The position numbers were made by a program, and so were the translations under genes. Shown here piece after piece: positions 31,691 through 44,700 of a stretch of 64,000 nt of DNA (its first letter is position 1; each line of letters opens with the position of its first letter). This stretch comes from Echinarachnius parma (lineage: Eukaryota > Echinodermata > Echinoidea > Clypeasteroida > Echinarachniidae). The notes beneath the pieces are model-generated. The model did no database searches. It was not told where the DNA came from and saw only the letters and a list, made by a program, of their open reading frames with translations. The stretch lies in the NCBI GenBank assembly GCA_037951105.1, contig JBAMJV010000897.1, positions 1-64,000 on the forward strand, written 5' to 3'.

Positions 31691-32445
31691 TAAGAGTGTA
31701 ACATTGATGTTGCTCATTTACAATGATGTATAAAACATGTACTAAAATGTTGTTGTATAGTACGACAGAAGAAATGATTGGACTAAATACTTATAAATAA
31801 TGAGAAAACAAATAAAACAGCCTCTAATATGTTTAATGAAAAAGCAAAAAAAAAAGAAGAAAAAAGGTTTGTTATACAACCAAAGTGGTCTCCTTATTTA
31901 ATTAGTATAGTACTTAACACACCGCATCTCTAGAATAAATGACCCTAGTTTATCCACCAGTAACGATCAACTGCAACAACTATAATACGGGAAAGACAAT
32001 TGTCAGATACATGACTTACAGTACAATTACAGCTTATAACATTTCTTCATGACGTCTATGGCTTTAGTAAACAAGGTTCTGAATATAACTTTTCATACAC
32101 CTTTAATAGTGCGATCCTCTTTCAAAGGCTATAGATGGTACTTATAGTAGGCATGTGTTCTTCCTCTACTACAACCGAACCTGTGTATAGTGACCATCTA
32201 AGGGAAACAAGAACAGCGGCCACTGTAGACAGGACAATTTCGGACAATAATGTACATACATACTTTGTTAATGGCCCAAAAGTAGCCTTTAACAAATTAT
32301 TCAAAATTTGTAATATGTTAGTGAAATTTTGCCACCCTTCGTTTGTTTAAATACAAATGGGCAATTTCCCTGTGTTTATACATTTGTAATTATCAAAGTT
32401 TCCCACATCCCATACTGGCCGGGCTTTTATTATTTGTGTTTTATT

Positions 32446-32608
32446 CAGGGCTGTAGTCGAGTCAACAAGTTCCGAAAAAGTCCACAAGTTCCAGAGTCCG
32501 AGGCCCAAACGAAATATCAGTTTCCCAAATTTTTTACATTGTGACTCCAGGTCAGAGTCACGAGACCATCAAAAGCAGACTCGAGTCCAGGTTTCGACTA
32601 CAGCACTG
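32446..32608. mobile_element. hAT-like MITE in the ADSS 3' UTR
   Basis: Ends CAGGGCTGTAGTCGAGTC and TTCGACTACAGCACTG. Flanking octamers GTTTTATT (32438-32445) and GTTATATT (32609-32616) agree at 7 of 8 positions, as expected for an aged hAT target duplication. Confidence 0.75.
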
Positions 32609-32665
32609 GTTATATTGCCATCCTTGGTTGGTTTGATTCTCTCTCTCCGTTAGTCAAGACTTCAT

Positions 32666-32718
32666 CTAGAACAGCTGGATGATGGAGGCCCTGCTCTTGC
32701 CTACTCCGACCCACTTGA
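32666..32718 (-). CDS. ADSS: ADSS coding exon 12, terminal
   Basis: [16 protein letters not shown] then TAG (32666-32668 on the + strand as CTA). Human ends KWIGVGKSRESMIQLF. Confidence 0.97.
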
Positions 32719-35700
32719 CTGGAAACGGATAAAACAAAAATTAAAGAGGAAGAAAGAGAAAAGAGAAAAATGTTGAATATAGTTACTTAGTGGACATATC
32801 AGATTACAAAAATACAAATGTTATCAACCATTCATTACTTTTCGCACATGCCCACGAAGTTACTAGTTCCCTCTAACCTGTTGAACACAATTTGATTTTG
32901 ATAAAAGCATTTCCTAGTCCTAAACTAGGGTTAGCAGGGTACCGACTAAGTTAACCCTAGTTAGCAACTAAAATATACTGTCTTTAATGCTTAACCATGT
33001 CATCCAAAATAGACTTAGCAAGGAACTAAGCTAGTGGGCTTCAATGAATATGGGCCCAGATGACCACATATTTCTCAATAGATGGGACTTACTTGGTATT
33101 TCCATGAGTTCCTCGGCCTTGCGGATGTATGCCTGAGCGTTGGCTGGGAGGTCCTCAAACTTTCTGGCATTGACCGTGCTAGTCTTCCACCCAGGCATCG
33201 TCACATATTCCACTTCGACCTCCTTCAGGATGTCTTGACGAGCTAGTGAGACATAAAAGTAAAGACAAGATATTAATTACAGTCTGAGTCAAACCACCTA
33301 GGGGAAATATGCAATGTGACCACTGTAGACAGCTGACCTCTATAGACAGGATTCAAAACATTGTGTTTCACTGCTGGGGATCATTTCTGTGGCCACTACA
33401 GACATGTGGCTACTACAACAGAGGGCCCCTTTGCAGAATGAGATACAATTGATTGTCAAGTTGCAATTAATGGCAAGTTAGATCATGTGACTAATCGCGC
33501 AAATCTAAGAAGCAACGTACCTGGGAATGAGGCTAGAGGCTCTCCGTTGATGCAGTACTTCACTCCAATCTTGATCTCATCAAATATATCCAGGATATCC
33601 AGCTTGGTCATCGCAATCCTGAAACAAAAACGAAAGTGATAATTATAATAATAATTAAGTGTACACATAAACAAGACAACAACGTTACATTCCACATTAT
33701 TTCCACAAAATCAATGAATCATAGCATGAATAAGTAATCACTAGTGTTTAAACAAACATAATTTCAGTCTCAAATTTAATTAGGTTCTTTATGAGGAAAA
33801 ACATTTTTGTTTTGGAGGCTCGTATTGAAGCTTGCCTGCATAAATTTACACTCTCAAAATGAGCGCTCTTTAAAAATATCTGGGGATTTTCTTTTGCATT
33901 TTGGGTGTTACATCAGCCCAAGCCACTTATTTCACTTTGCTGGTACATGCATAGAGCGTGTCTGTCCTACAACGCAGGACATCACATCTACATCGTATCC
34001 ATGGGACTGCTGTCATTCTGGACTTACGCGGTGAAACCGTTGATCATGTTGACGTATTTGAGGAGAACAACGTCAAGCCAGCCGCAGCGACGCCTGCGTT
34101 TCGTGGTCACACCGAACTCTGCCCCTGTCACTTGTAACAGGTCCCCAATTTCCTGCAAATAAAAAAAAAAAAAGCAAGTTCACGGTCACTATCATACGAT
34201 TCAATTCAATTCAGAACTTTATTCATTAGCATTAGCACCATCACCACCACTACTAAGAGTGAGCCCTGTAACGTTTGAACTCAAGACTCACAACCCAAGT
34301 TTATTGTTAAGCCATCAAACATTTCTCGAGACATTGTGTGTGATAAAGAAAACTTGAAAGATGTACAGACAGATGGGCGACCAAAATACATATATTGTCT
34401 ATGGCTGCCTTGTGGCTCAAACATAAAAGGCAACTTCACCAGAAGATTATTTCCAAAAGTGATATTTGAGGCCTCAATCATAAATCAATATCGTTGTAAC
34501 ATTCTCATGAACGATGTGTAAAAGTTTCATAGCAAAAGATCACTGTTTACTACCTAAGGAAACAAGTACAAATTGATGGGAGATTTATTTGTATTACAAT
34601 CAAAAAGCCTTCGGGAACGTTTTTATTCTTCTTCCAATTATAAATATCTCCATAATTAGGAAGACATTTGACAAATTTGAATCCCATTTATAGTCTTCTA
34701 CTACCATAAGCCAAACAACAAAGTTCAAGAGAACTATATACAAGTTTCAAGTAATTTTGGTTGAATTTGACAAATTTAATGGATGAATTTTACCATTGAC
34801 ATATATGACTTACATTGTCCTGCTCCGTCGGGAAGGCACCGTCTCCTACCCTTGTGGTGTACGCTTTGCAGACACCATAGACGTCACCTATACTCCGAGG
34901 GGGGATTCCCAACCCAGTACACACGCCTCCTATCGAACAGTTGGAGGAGGTCACGTAGGGGTATGTACCTGCAAAGAGACAGAAAGGGAGGGTGAAAAGG
35001 GTCATTAATAGCAGATTCTTCGCATGTTTGAGCTTTGCAGACACCACAGAATTCGGATTTACTCTGAGGGGGATTCCCAGCCCCGTACACACGCCTCCTA
35101 TTGAACAGTTGGAGGTCACATACCTGTAAAGAGAGAGAAAGAGATGGAGAAATAAGGGTCATAACCTGCAGATTCTTTATATCATTTTTGAGATTTTCAT
35201 ACACCATAGACAGTGCTACCCACACTGAAATTCAACAATCGGGAAGATTTAGGGAAATCGCATCAGAAATCAGGGAAATATATATCAACCTCATGCCAAT
35301 AATCTTTCAATAATCGGGGAGATTGGCTGATGTGATGATATCCGATGCTGTAATCTTGGTCTATTTTCAGGGAGTCTCCTGCAAAATCAAGGAGCATTGG
35401 CAGCTCTGCCTTTGTACAAATGCTTGAAAGAGGTCATATGTGACCTTACACCACAAAACGACCATTATGTCGCTGTGGTAGTTTCTCTTTTATTAGCTAA
35501 AATAGTAAAATTTTGTTCAAAATATGAGATTTAGGATTTTGGTATTTCCTGAAAAAGCATATCTTAATCTACCTCCTGTGGAGTTTTGAGCATCAGAAAT
35601 CATGTTTAAATATTATTTTTCATCTAAAAAATGTGATCTTATTACAGCGCTTGAATAGACACTGATCTTTTAAGCGGCTCGTTTCTCCCTTATTTTAAAA

Positions 35701-38700
35701 ATGCTTCAGCCATATTCCAAATCCTTGGCGTTCATTTTGAAAGGGTTTGTTTAGTGCGAATATGACAAATTATATACCATTTTAAAGGTAATGACTTCTA
35801 TTTTAATGTTAAATGAAAATCAGCACAATCAGTTTTCCCGTCTTATTGGTCGTTTTGTGGTGTAAGGTCACATATAGGGGATATATTTTAACAAAAGATT
35901 TGGTGACTGTAATTTACTTGATAACATTGCTTTCTTTTGGACCGTCTTGAACAACATTTTCTGGGTCCGGGCAGTCAATGCAGCTCACCACTTTGTGGAG
36001 CATCTGGATAAATACCATTATTCTATATTTTATATTTTGTGAATTCTAGTATCACTCACCAAAGTCGATATCCAGCATGGTCGCGTTGGCGCCCTCTACC
36101 AAGATGCGCTTGCCAGGTTCCTTGAGCATGGTGTCCATGTAGTGCACCGTGTCACATACCATGGGCTCGATCTTAGTCTTATAGCCCTGCAGGAAAAGAA
36201 ATGAATTATATTTAATACAATCGTTCATAAAAACTAATATATAAAACGAGATAATGAAAGGTAGCCATAAGTTGAAAGGAAGCTAATTTTGCCCCCACCC
36301 CCCAACAAAAAGTTTTACTTACAGACCCCAAAACATGACCCAACCCCCCCCCAAAAAAAACAACAACAACAACAACAATCAAAAGGGGGGAAAAGACTTC
36401 ATATTCAGAATTGCCTATTTATGTGGTTGTCCTAATGTGAATTATCACAACTGACTGAGCGTCTGGGAAAATCTGCTTATTTTCATTTATTTGAACAAAA
36501 TAGTGAGAAATTAAAGAGGAACTATAAAACAAAACGTACCTTGTATCTCTCTAGCTCTGCCTCTATATCAACCACCAGTTGGGGGAACAGCTTCTTGTGT
36601 ATCCTCACCAGGGTTTCAAACCTGAAATGGAAAATTATGATAGGAAAAAATATCTTCAGTGCCAAATAAATAATGTCTATTTGATTTAATATGTAGATGG
36701 CAAACACAGTAGTGTTCTCTTCTTCTTCTTCTTCCAATTAACTAGCCCAGTAAATGTTACAGCAGTCATAATGGTTTTAATGTTATCTTAAAATATAAAT
36801 TGAAATATAAATTGATACATGATGCCTATTGATTTTTGTAATCACTTAATTATTGATTAATCGATATACAAAATAATAATATAATTTACTGTCTTTCGTT
36901 AGTATTCATGCCTAATTTGTGATACTATTCAGGTATATTATGATTTATTTCTCTAATTATTGTATATAATATATTAAGGTTTCTTTATACCTCGTGAGTT
37001 CATTAATGTTATTTCCATGTTTGTAAATATTGTTGCAAATGACACTGCAATTCAGCTTGTAGCTGTGAATGTGACATTTTGTTGAATAAAATACCATTAT
37101 TATTATAATTAAACTGCAGGCTTCATTTCTAAATATTATCAGTTGTTCTGGTTGTGATGTTGCAGGTCAACTAGTCAACTAGGTTAACACCCTACTCTTT
37201 TCAAGAAGTTGACTAGGTTCTCTGCCTCGGGATGATGGGGTACTCCCGAGGGGGGTAAGATTTGACCTAACATCTCTTAATAAATTGTTTCCACCTAATA
37301 GGGTGCTCCTGATAAATGGCTAAAAAAATGTTCAGCAAAACCAGTGTCAACTGTCAAGCCCTGCAAAAACTTCTAGATGACCTTTTTCCCACAATCTTCC
37401 AAATAAGCTACAGCAGTCCTACATATGGCTAGCTTCTAAAAAGTTGACCATCACTGTTTGATTACTACATGCACAAACGGGTCTCTTTACTTTTAACGGG
37501 TAAGGGCCCCATTGCAGAAAGAGATATAACCAATTGTAAGTTACAATTGATTGTAAGTCGGAACATTTGCGCATTTCAACCAATCAGATTTGCATATTTA
37601 GAACAAATGATCCGACTTTCAATCCATTGTAATTTACAATTAAAGGGAGGCCTGTAAAGCGAAAATTACTTGGAGCTTCCTCGTTTCTCTTCTACTGTGT
37701 TGTTTAGCTTATGGTAAGAGAATAATAAAATAGGGTTAGATTTTTTAAAATGCCCCTTTAGTATGACGATACCTATCATTCAGCTCAAGAGCGTTAATGA
37801 ACGGTCATAAACCTCATTTACGTCATACGGTAATTTGTTGTAAAAGCTCACGCAAATTTTCGCTTTTTTAACCAGAAAAGCAGTGTTCTTTTTCAATGAA
37901 ACTTTCACACATCATTCGGACATATCTTACAATGATTTTGGTATAGGATTGAAGTCTCAAATGTCATTTTGGGCAATATCTGACACTTTACAGGTGCACC
38001 TTTAATTGTATAGATCTCTTTCTGCAACGGGTGCCAAGGACAAAAGGCAAGGACAAAATGTGTACATACTTCTCCCTGAAGACATCAAAGTCGCCCATGA
38101 GGTCGCACACTCGGATCCCTGTCCTGCTGGCCTTGGAGGAATACGTTGGTCCAATGCCCTTCTTGGTTGTGCCAAGACTGCAGAGGAATAAAAAAAATTG
38201 TCGCAAAATTACAAACTAAATATACATTTTTTTATTACATTCAGCTTCTCAATAACTTTCTTTGAACAGCACCTTGCCTTATTTTTGTTTAAAGCGATTT
38301 TGGTTGTCCTGGAGAGAATTCTGTGCATTAGATTACTGTAGGTCATTATGCCTCTGATAAGGATCCCGCTATGATCTAAGGCTCTCATCAGTACAGTTTG
38401 CATAGAAGTAGTGTTTAGCTATTCTGTTTATTTCAATAAACGAAAAAAAAAGGGAAAAAAAGAAGTATTATGTTAGTAAAATGTTTTAACTCGGCACTAT
38501 ACAGAAGTGCTAGACAAGTAAAGTGTGACTGATCGCACTGGCATAGCGAGGGGGGTGCAAAACAAAATTAGGAAACATAAGGGGACTTTTTGAAGAAAAA
38601 AACAAAGAAATACATTATTGGTGTGCCCCCCAATCAGTCCAACCACGCTACGCCACTGACACATCGTATAAATGAAAGTCAGTTATAACAAAGTAATTCA

Positions 38701-41700
38701 GTAGGGGAGTTGGAAATGAGTCAAAGTTGCTTTTAAATTTACCATAACATTTTCTTCACACATGAAAGGAAATACACTCATACACATGAACGTATAGTAT
38801 GTTACCTCTGTGGGTTCATCTAAATGTCATGTAACATTTTATGAATAGTAAAGCTCTGATTCTATCTTTCTTCTACCTGTATTTTTTATATCCCACCTGA
38901 GGAATCACAAAGGTATGTTTATATACCAACCCTAGGTGGGTTCATCTAAATACCATTGAAACAGTACTGGAATAGAGTAGCCAGGGGGAGTTTCACAAAG
39001 ATTCTAAGTTGAACTTAACGTAGCTATTATGGAAAGCCATTTGTAGCCTTGGAATAAAATTTACTCGAAATCAACAAAGCAAGAATTTGAGACTTTTCAT
39101 AAATGTTGCATCAAGAACATGTAATATCCTGCATAATAGACAATATTAATGATTTGAATCAACATTTTATGCCTTTGAAAAAGGACTTTACAATTATTTT
39201 TCAAAGAAACTAATGGCTTTCCATACTTTTTAAGTCCAACTTAGAATTAAGTCCAACTTATAGGATCTTTGTGAAACACTCCCTGCTCTTCCCCAAGATT
39301 CAAATCCTCCCCTCTATTAAACCCAATGCTCAAAATTAGAACAAGCGTTCTGGCCCCGAGGCCACTAAAATTTAGCTTCGGGCCACCCACATTCAGGTTT
39401 AGACCACTATAATTGGAATGTTTCTACTTGCCCGACTGGCCCCGTGTTCACACACAAAAATGTTCATCCCTTAATCATCTCTATAGAATCATCACTAGCG
39501 ATACGACGTTTCGCTAGTGATGATTAAATCAAACCTGGTATATGTTCACACGCACAGAGCATATATCGAACAACAGCTGTTTTCAAGGTGGTGCCGAACC
39601 CCCCGAACATCGTATAAGTGCGCAGTTTGCTACTGCGTAGTGTGTTGTCATTTTTTTCTGTCTGCGCTGTCTCGCTGCAGCTGTGCGAGCGAACGTTCGT
39701 ATTAAGCCACGCCCACTTAGTCATGATTAGCGAGTTACGGTTGTTCACACACGGAATAAGCGTGATTCTATAGTCAGCTCTCGTACGAAACGACGATAAA
39801 ACCAGCGTATCGCTAGTCATCACTAGCGATACGTCGTTTTGTTAGTAAGGGTTCAGACACACAAATTTTTAATGAGAAGCTGATTCTATAGTCAGCTGCT
39901 GATTCTTTAGTCATGATTAAGGGCTGAAAATTGTGTGTGTGAACAGGGGGTGGGATACAAGGAAGAAAAAGTTAATTTCTAGCATTTTTTAACCCCTAAA
40001 TAAATATGTAGAGGTGAATGGAGCTGCCCTTTGCTATAATGGAACAGGTGATTCAATACATTAGCTCGATGCTTCTCGGAAAAATTATTTTTCTAGCAAG
40101 CAGTAAAAAATCAATAACTATCTAGCAGCATTACAAAATCAATCATTTTGACTCGAGACTAAAATATCTAAAATCTAAAATATCAAGAGAGGGGAATAGG
40201 TGATCTGGCGTACATGCATGTGCGTCATATGAACATATGAACATCACATGACAAGCATACGCACAAGCATGATCCAAGCATGTGCACAGACATACACATT
40301 TTCTTTGGTACTGAAATCCTAGATTTGGAGAAAAGGAAGCTTTATTGATCCCCCGGTGAAACGAGCTTAAAGGTTACAAAAACGCATCATTCCCTCTATC
40401 TACATTCTACAGTCATACGGTATTAAGACAGAACAGTCAGGCTTCCAAGTAATAAGAGCCTGAAGTGGAGGATAATGATTAGACTTAGGAGTGACAAATC
40501 TTTTACATTTATATTCTTTATGACTGGAGTAGAAAAAAGATTTGAATATTTGAATATATAAATACAAAAACAAATGCTAAGCAGTGATTAGCAACTTAAC
40601 CCGTTGCTTACAGGAAGCGGGTGGGCTATGTACAAAGTCTATAGGGATTTTATAATCTTGTAGTGAACGGGTTAACGGTTTCTCTCTAAGCCCCTGTGCT
40701 TTCAAACGTCCAAACAGATCAGGGCAATCTGACAAACGTACCGACACAAGGAGACAAAAATAATATCCTTTTAATGGATCTAAAGCTCCGGCCCTCATAA
40801 ACTCTCAGATAATTTGTTTGTGGGCTGTGGCAGGATGAATTATTTTGGTGTTTTGCTTTAATAAGCGTGATCTGCACCTGCCATTTAACAAGAGACGCAG
40901 TGAAAGTGATGAATATTTTTACGCACCGTACAGTACCAGCAGCATTTGTACTTATATAAAGCCAAATTGAACAGGTGACAAAATAGCTGCTCTAGCTATT
41001 CATATTAGAATCAATACCCACTTCCCTGTAAAAGGTGCCATGTCTTTCCCATCAATTCAATGAGATGTATTAAAGCAAAATCGAATCGTGTTCATAAAAC
41101 ATTTATGGCCGCGTCACTTCGTTTTTTTTCTTCAAAGAATGACTGTGAACGTAACTGGGTGCAATGCAATCACGTTCACACATATTAAATGTCAGATGTA
41201 CAAACACTCTTTAAAGCAAGGATCAAAATTAGTACTTTATACAGGGCCACTTGTGTACAAACGTTTGGGGAGATGTCCACAAATTTGCCAGTGCGTTGCC
41301 AATTTGAGTCACCGATCTATAGGAATCTCCAAAGAGCCATAATTTTGTTTTGTTTCTTGACTGACTGTGCTCAAACTTTTAGAGTCTGTTCCTCCTATTT
41401 AGTCTCTTGTATAACTAGTGCAAACAAATGTTTGACCCCCGTTCCATTGTCCTTTAAAGAACAAGGAAAGCAGAAACTCAGGCAAATTCTATTTTCACTA
41501 TGAAAAAGCTGAATACAAAGAATAATCTGTCAAGTTTAAACCATATTTGAATAGGGTTTCTTTTCACCTTTTAAAGATTTAAAAAACAATTGGCAAGGCA
41601 AGGATTGGGAACCATGCAGATTGAGGGTATTAATCTGTTCCCTACTATATTTTGCAATTATCATGGAGATTATACTGGACCCACCACCAAGTTCCAGTAG

Positions 41701-44700
41701 GCAGTGGGTTAATCATCTCAATATCCTGGATCAAATAGGTCCATGAATAATTGAAGCTCACAGAGCAATTTGCCGGGTATTTAATAAAAGTTGAGAGAAA
41801 AGTCTTCTTTTTTCTTTTAAATTCTATGAGACGGAGATTTAACAAAAAACTTGAAATAAATCAATAAAATCTATGATACATGTATTTTAATAGTCAATAT
41901 AATAGGTGTTGGAAGAGAGATGGGCAACTTATTTTTAGATAAAAATCAAATTAGATATATGTGCAGTGACAACCACGCCCTTGATACATTCGACAAGAAA
42001 GCCAATTAAATCAAAACGAACATGATCAGTAAAATAGAGAAGACAGGATATTACGCCCTTTTCATTTAAATAGCAAAAATGTCTCAAATCTCAATGTTGG
42101 CTGAAAAAGGGCCTTGGTAAAGACGTCCTCTATTTAATTGAACTCGAAACACAACAGGTCTTTTTTTGTCATATTCTTAAAATAATATTTGGTTAAATGC
42201 TGATCAATTTTTCTTTTTGTTAGCGATATTTTCATTTTCATTACAACGTTTCTGAACCATTTTGTTGTTCTTGTTGCCGTTAATGGGGTGTATACCATGT
42301 GTGTGTATCATACCAGTACCAGACACCAAACTCACTACAAATTTACATGAAACTTTCTCTAATTGCACATGAAAAAAAAACACAGATCTTTATTTGTTAT
42401 ATTCTTTATCAATACAAAATATATTTGGTGAAAATGCTGATCTACTTTATTTGTTCACCAATATTTTCATTTTTATTACAATGTTAGTGAACCACTTTGT
42501 TGTTATAATTATTGGTGTGTGTGTGTATTATATCATACTTTCATTAACATTATAATGATTTTTAACCATTCTGCTGTTGCTAAATTGTTGGGGTTTGTGT
42601 CTCATACATTTATTATGTCAAGCGCCAGTGGTTAATTAGGGGGCACATCTGATGTATTTCTTTGTTTTGTACAAATGGTACCCTTATGTTTTCTTTTTGT
42701 CTTTACTTCAAATTATTGGGGGCAGCTACAAGCTGTATTGCAGTGGTATATGTACCCTAAAATAAAAACCTAGGTAATTATGTTGGACATAAACCCCTCA
42801 AAAAAAGTTCGGAAACTCAACTTTGATCGATTTTATCACTCTTATTGTAAATTTGTATTTTTTCTTTTTAGTGTCATTGCTTTGCATGATTATTTCCCAA
42901 AATGGTACATTAATTGTCATTTACTTCAAATCGGGGAATACGCAGTGCGTTTCAGAATGGAGGACGGTCAGAAGTCAAATGTCGCAAAATGGGCCGAGAG
43001 TATTCAGTTGGGAAAATTGACTCTTGTATCGTATTCTTCTAATGTTCAAGTTGTATCGAAGATTGTAGCATTTTTAAATGATTTAAACCTATCAAATTTG
43101 TTATCATTGTAAAGCCCAATTGCCTATCTGTTTAATACGATCATGTCCGTAACGATTTAATTTGCAGGTTAAATATGGTACAGCTGAATATGGGGGAGGG
43201 TCGAAAATGAAATAATGCAAAATGCATTTCATTTCGTGAAATTGAGGGCGTTGCATCGAAAATCGACTTTTGGAGGAGATTGTTTGGTTTTGCCTTGCAT
43301 AATCATCAGTAAATTTAGCATCAAGTGAAAGCATGTTTATTTTTCCTTAAAATTATGTCTCACCTGTAATAATTATGCTATCGGGGTGTGTGCAGTAAAG
43401 CCGGATATGGGGGCGCATTTTTGCTATGAATTTAATACCGTGGCTTCTTGTTTCAAGATTCCGGTAAGATATTGTTTTATTAATCATAACTCTATCATCA
43501 TTACATTTTGCACTGTCGGAAAGATCATTAATTTATCTTTAATATGATATCTCATGTGTAATGATTATGCTGCATGTGTGTGTCCAGTACAGGAAATCTC
43601 TCATACTTGATGTATTGGAAATGCATCAAATTTCCCTAAACCTACACAAACTGGCCAGAACTGGCATATTAGCGCCCTCTTTGACCATGTAGGTATGCCC
43701 TGTTTATCACATATCAAACGGCAAAACGGTGCACTTGCATCATGTCATTTTGAGCCCCATACATTAAGAGATACTGCACATACCTCATTCACAAAACCAT
43801 TACGAATGGGGCATCATTTTATTGACAAATTAACACGCTTCCACATGATGTCGAATTTCATAATAATTATGTAAAGTCGTTTTTGGATGCAACGCCTTCA
43901 ATTTCACACAAATAAATGCATTTTGTAACATTTCGCTGTCGATCCTCCCTAATATTCACCTTTACTGTAGGGCAATTCCAAGCAAACATTGACATAACCA
44001 CTGATTTTTCAAATTCGTTGTACCATAACACATTTGGTATCAAATGAAAGCTAAAAGATTGAACTTTCCAAAAATGTATTTTGTTTTTGAAAAAAAAATT
44101 GTTAACTATTGTTTTATTGTTTATATTTAGCATAAATTAATTTTCAATTATTTTCACAAAACATTCAATTAAATATTAAGCATAAAACTAAAGAACTGCG
44201 AAAAGTTTTCATAAAATGTTATTTCAGTGTTGATAGGATCATTGCTTCAATTTTTCAGATAGATATCAATTTCGTCATTTTCGCTCTTCGTTCCGCTTCA
44301 GTGACTGTCTCATTTACAATCATTAATATGTCACGGCGTTACACTAAAAACATATATTTTTAATATTTCTGGAAAAATATGAATGGGAATGAAATAATTT
44401 TTTGTTTTCTCTGTATTAGCCCATAGGGCTATAATATGCATGCTGAATAGCAGCATTATCTTTTACCACTTATTATAATCAATATCAATTTGGTCACGGC
44501 GTTACGTTTTGTGTAACGCCGTGATGCTACCTACTGGATTCCCATTGACATAACACAGTAGACATAATCAAATAGTGTAAGATATTTTGTGTAGGTATGC
44601 TTGGGCATTGCTCATGCTATAATTATATGAATAGGGTCAGTTGATAATGTTTCCATCTCAAAGTTACCTGAGTCATGTATGTGTATGGGTTGTATGTCCG

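Larger units (their letters stand above)
30108..32665 (-). other. ADSS: Possible ADSS 3' UTR region
   Basis: No coding content. It contains AATAAA on the - strand at 32440-32445, 32426-32431 (proximal) and 30108-30113 (distal). Repeats inside are a hAT-like MITE (32446-32608), a copy of the CAGTCAAACCTG-type repeat (32170-32250), a three-unit ~70-bp tandem (31480-31690) and a GGGCTCGACAC-family copy (30957-31205). Which polyadenylation site is used cannot be told from sequence. Confidence 0.35.

Noticed and set aside
34790-35119. One 109-residue minus frame spanning both ADSS exon 8 and its partial duplicate
   Set aside because: The continuous frame crosses the intron and acceptor; the family alignment supports only 34814-34968 as exon.
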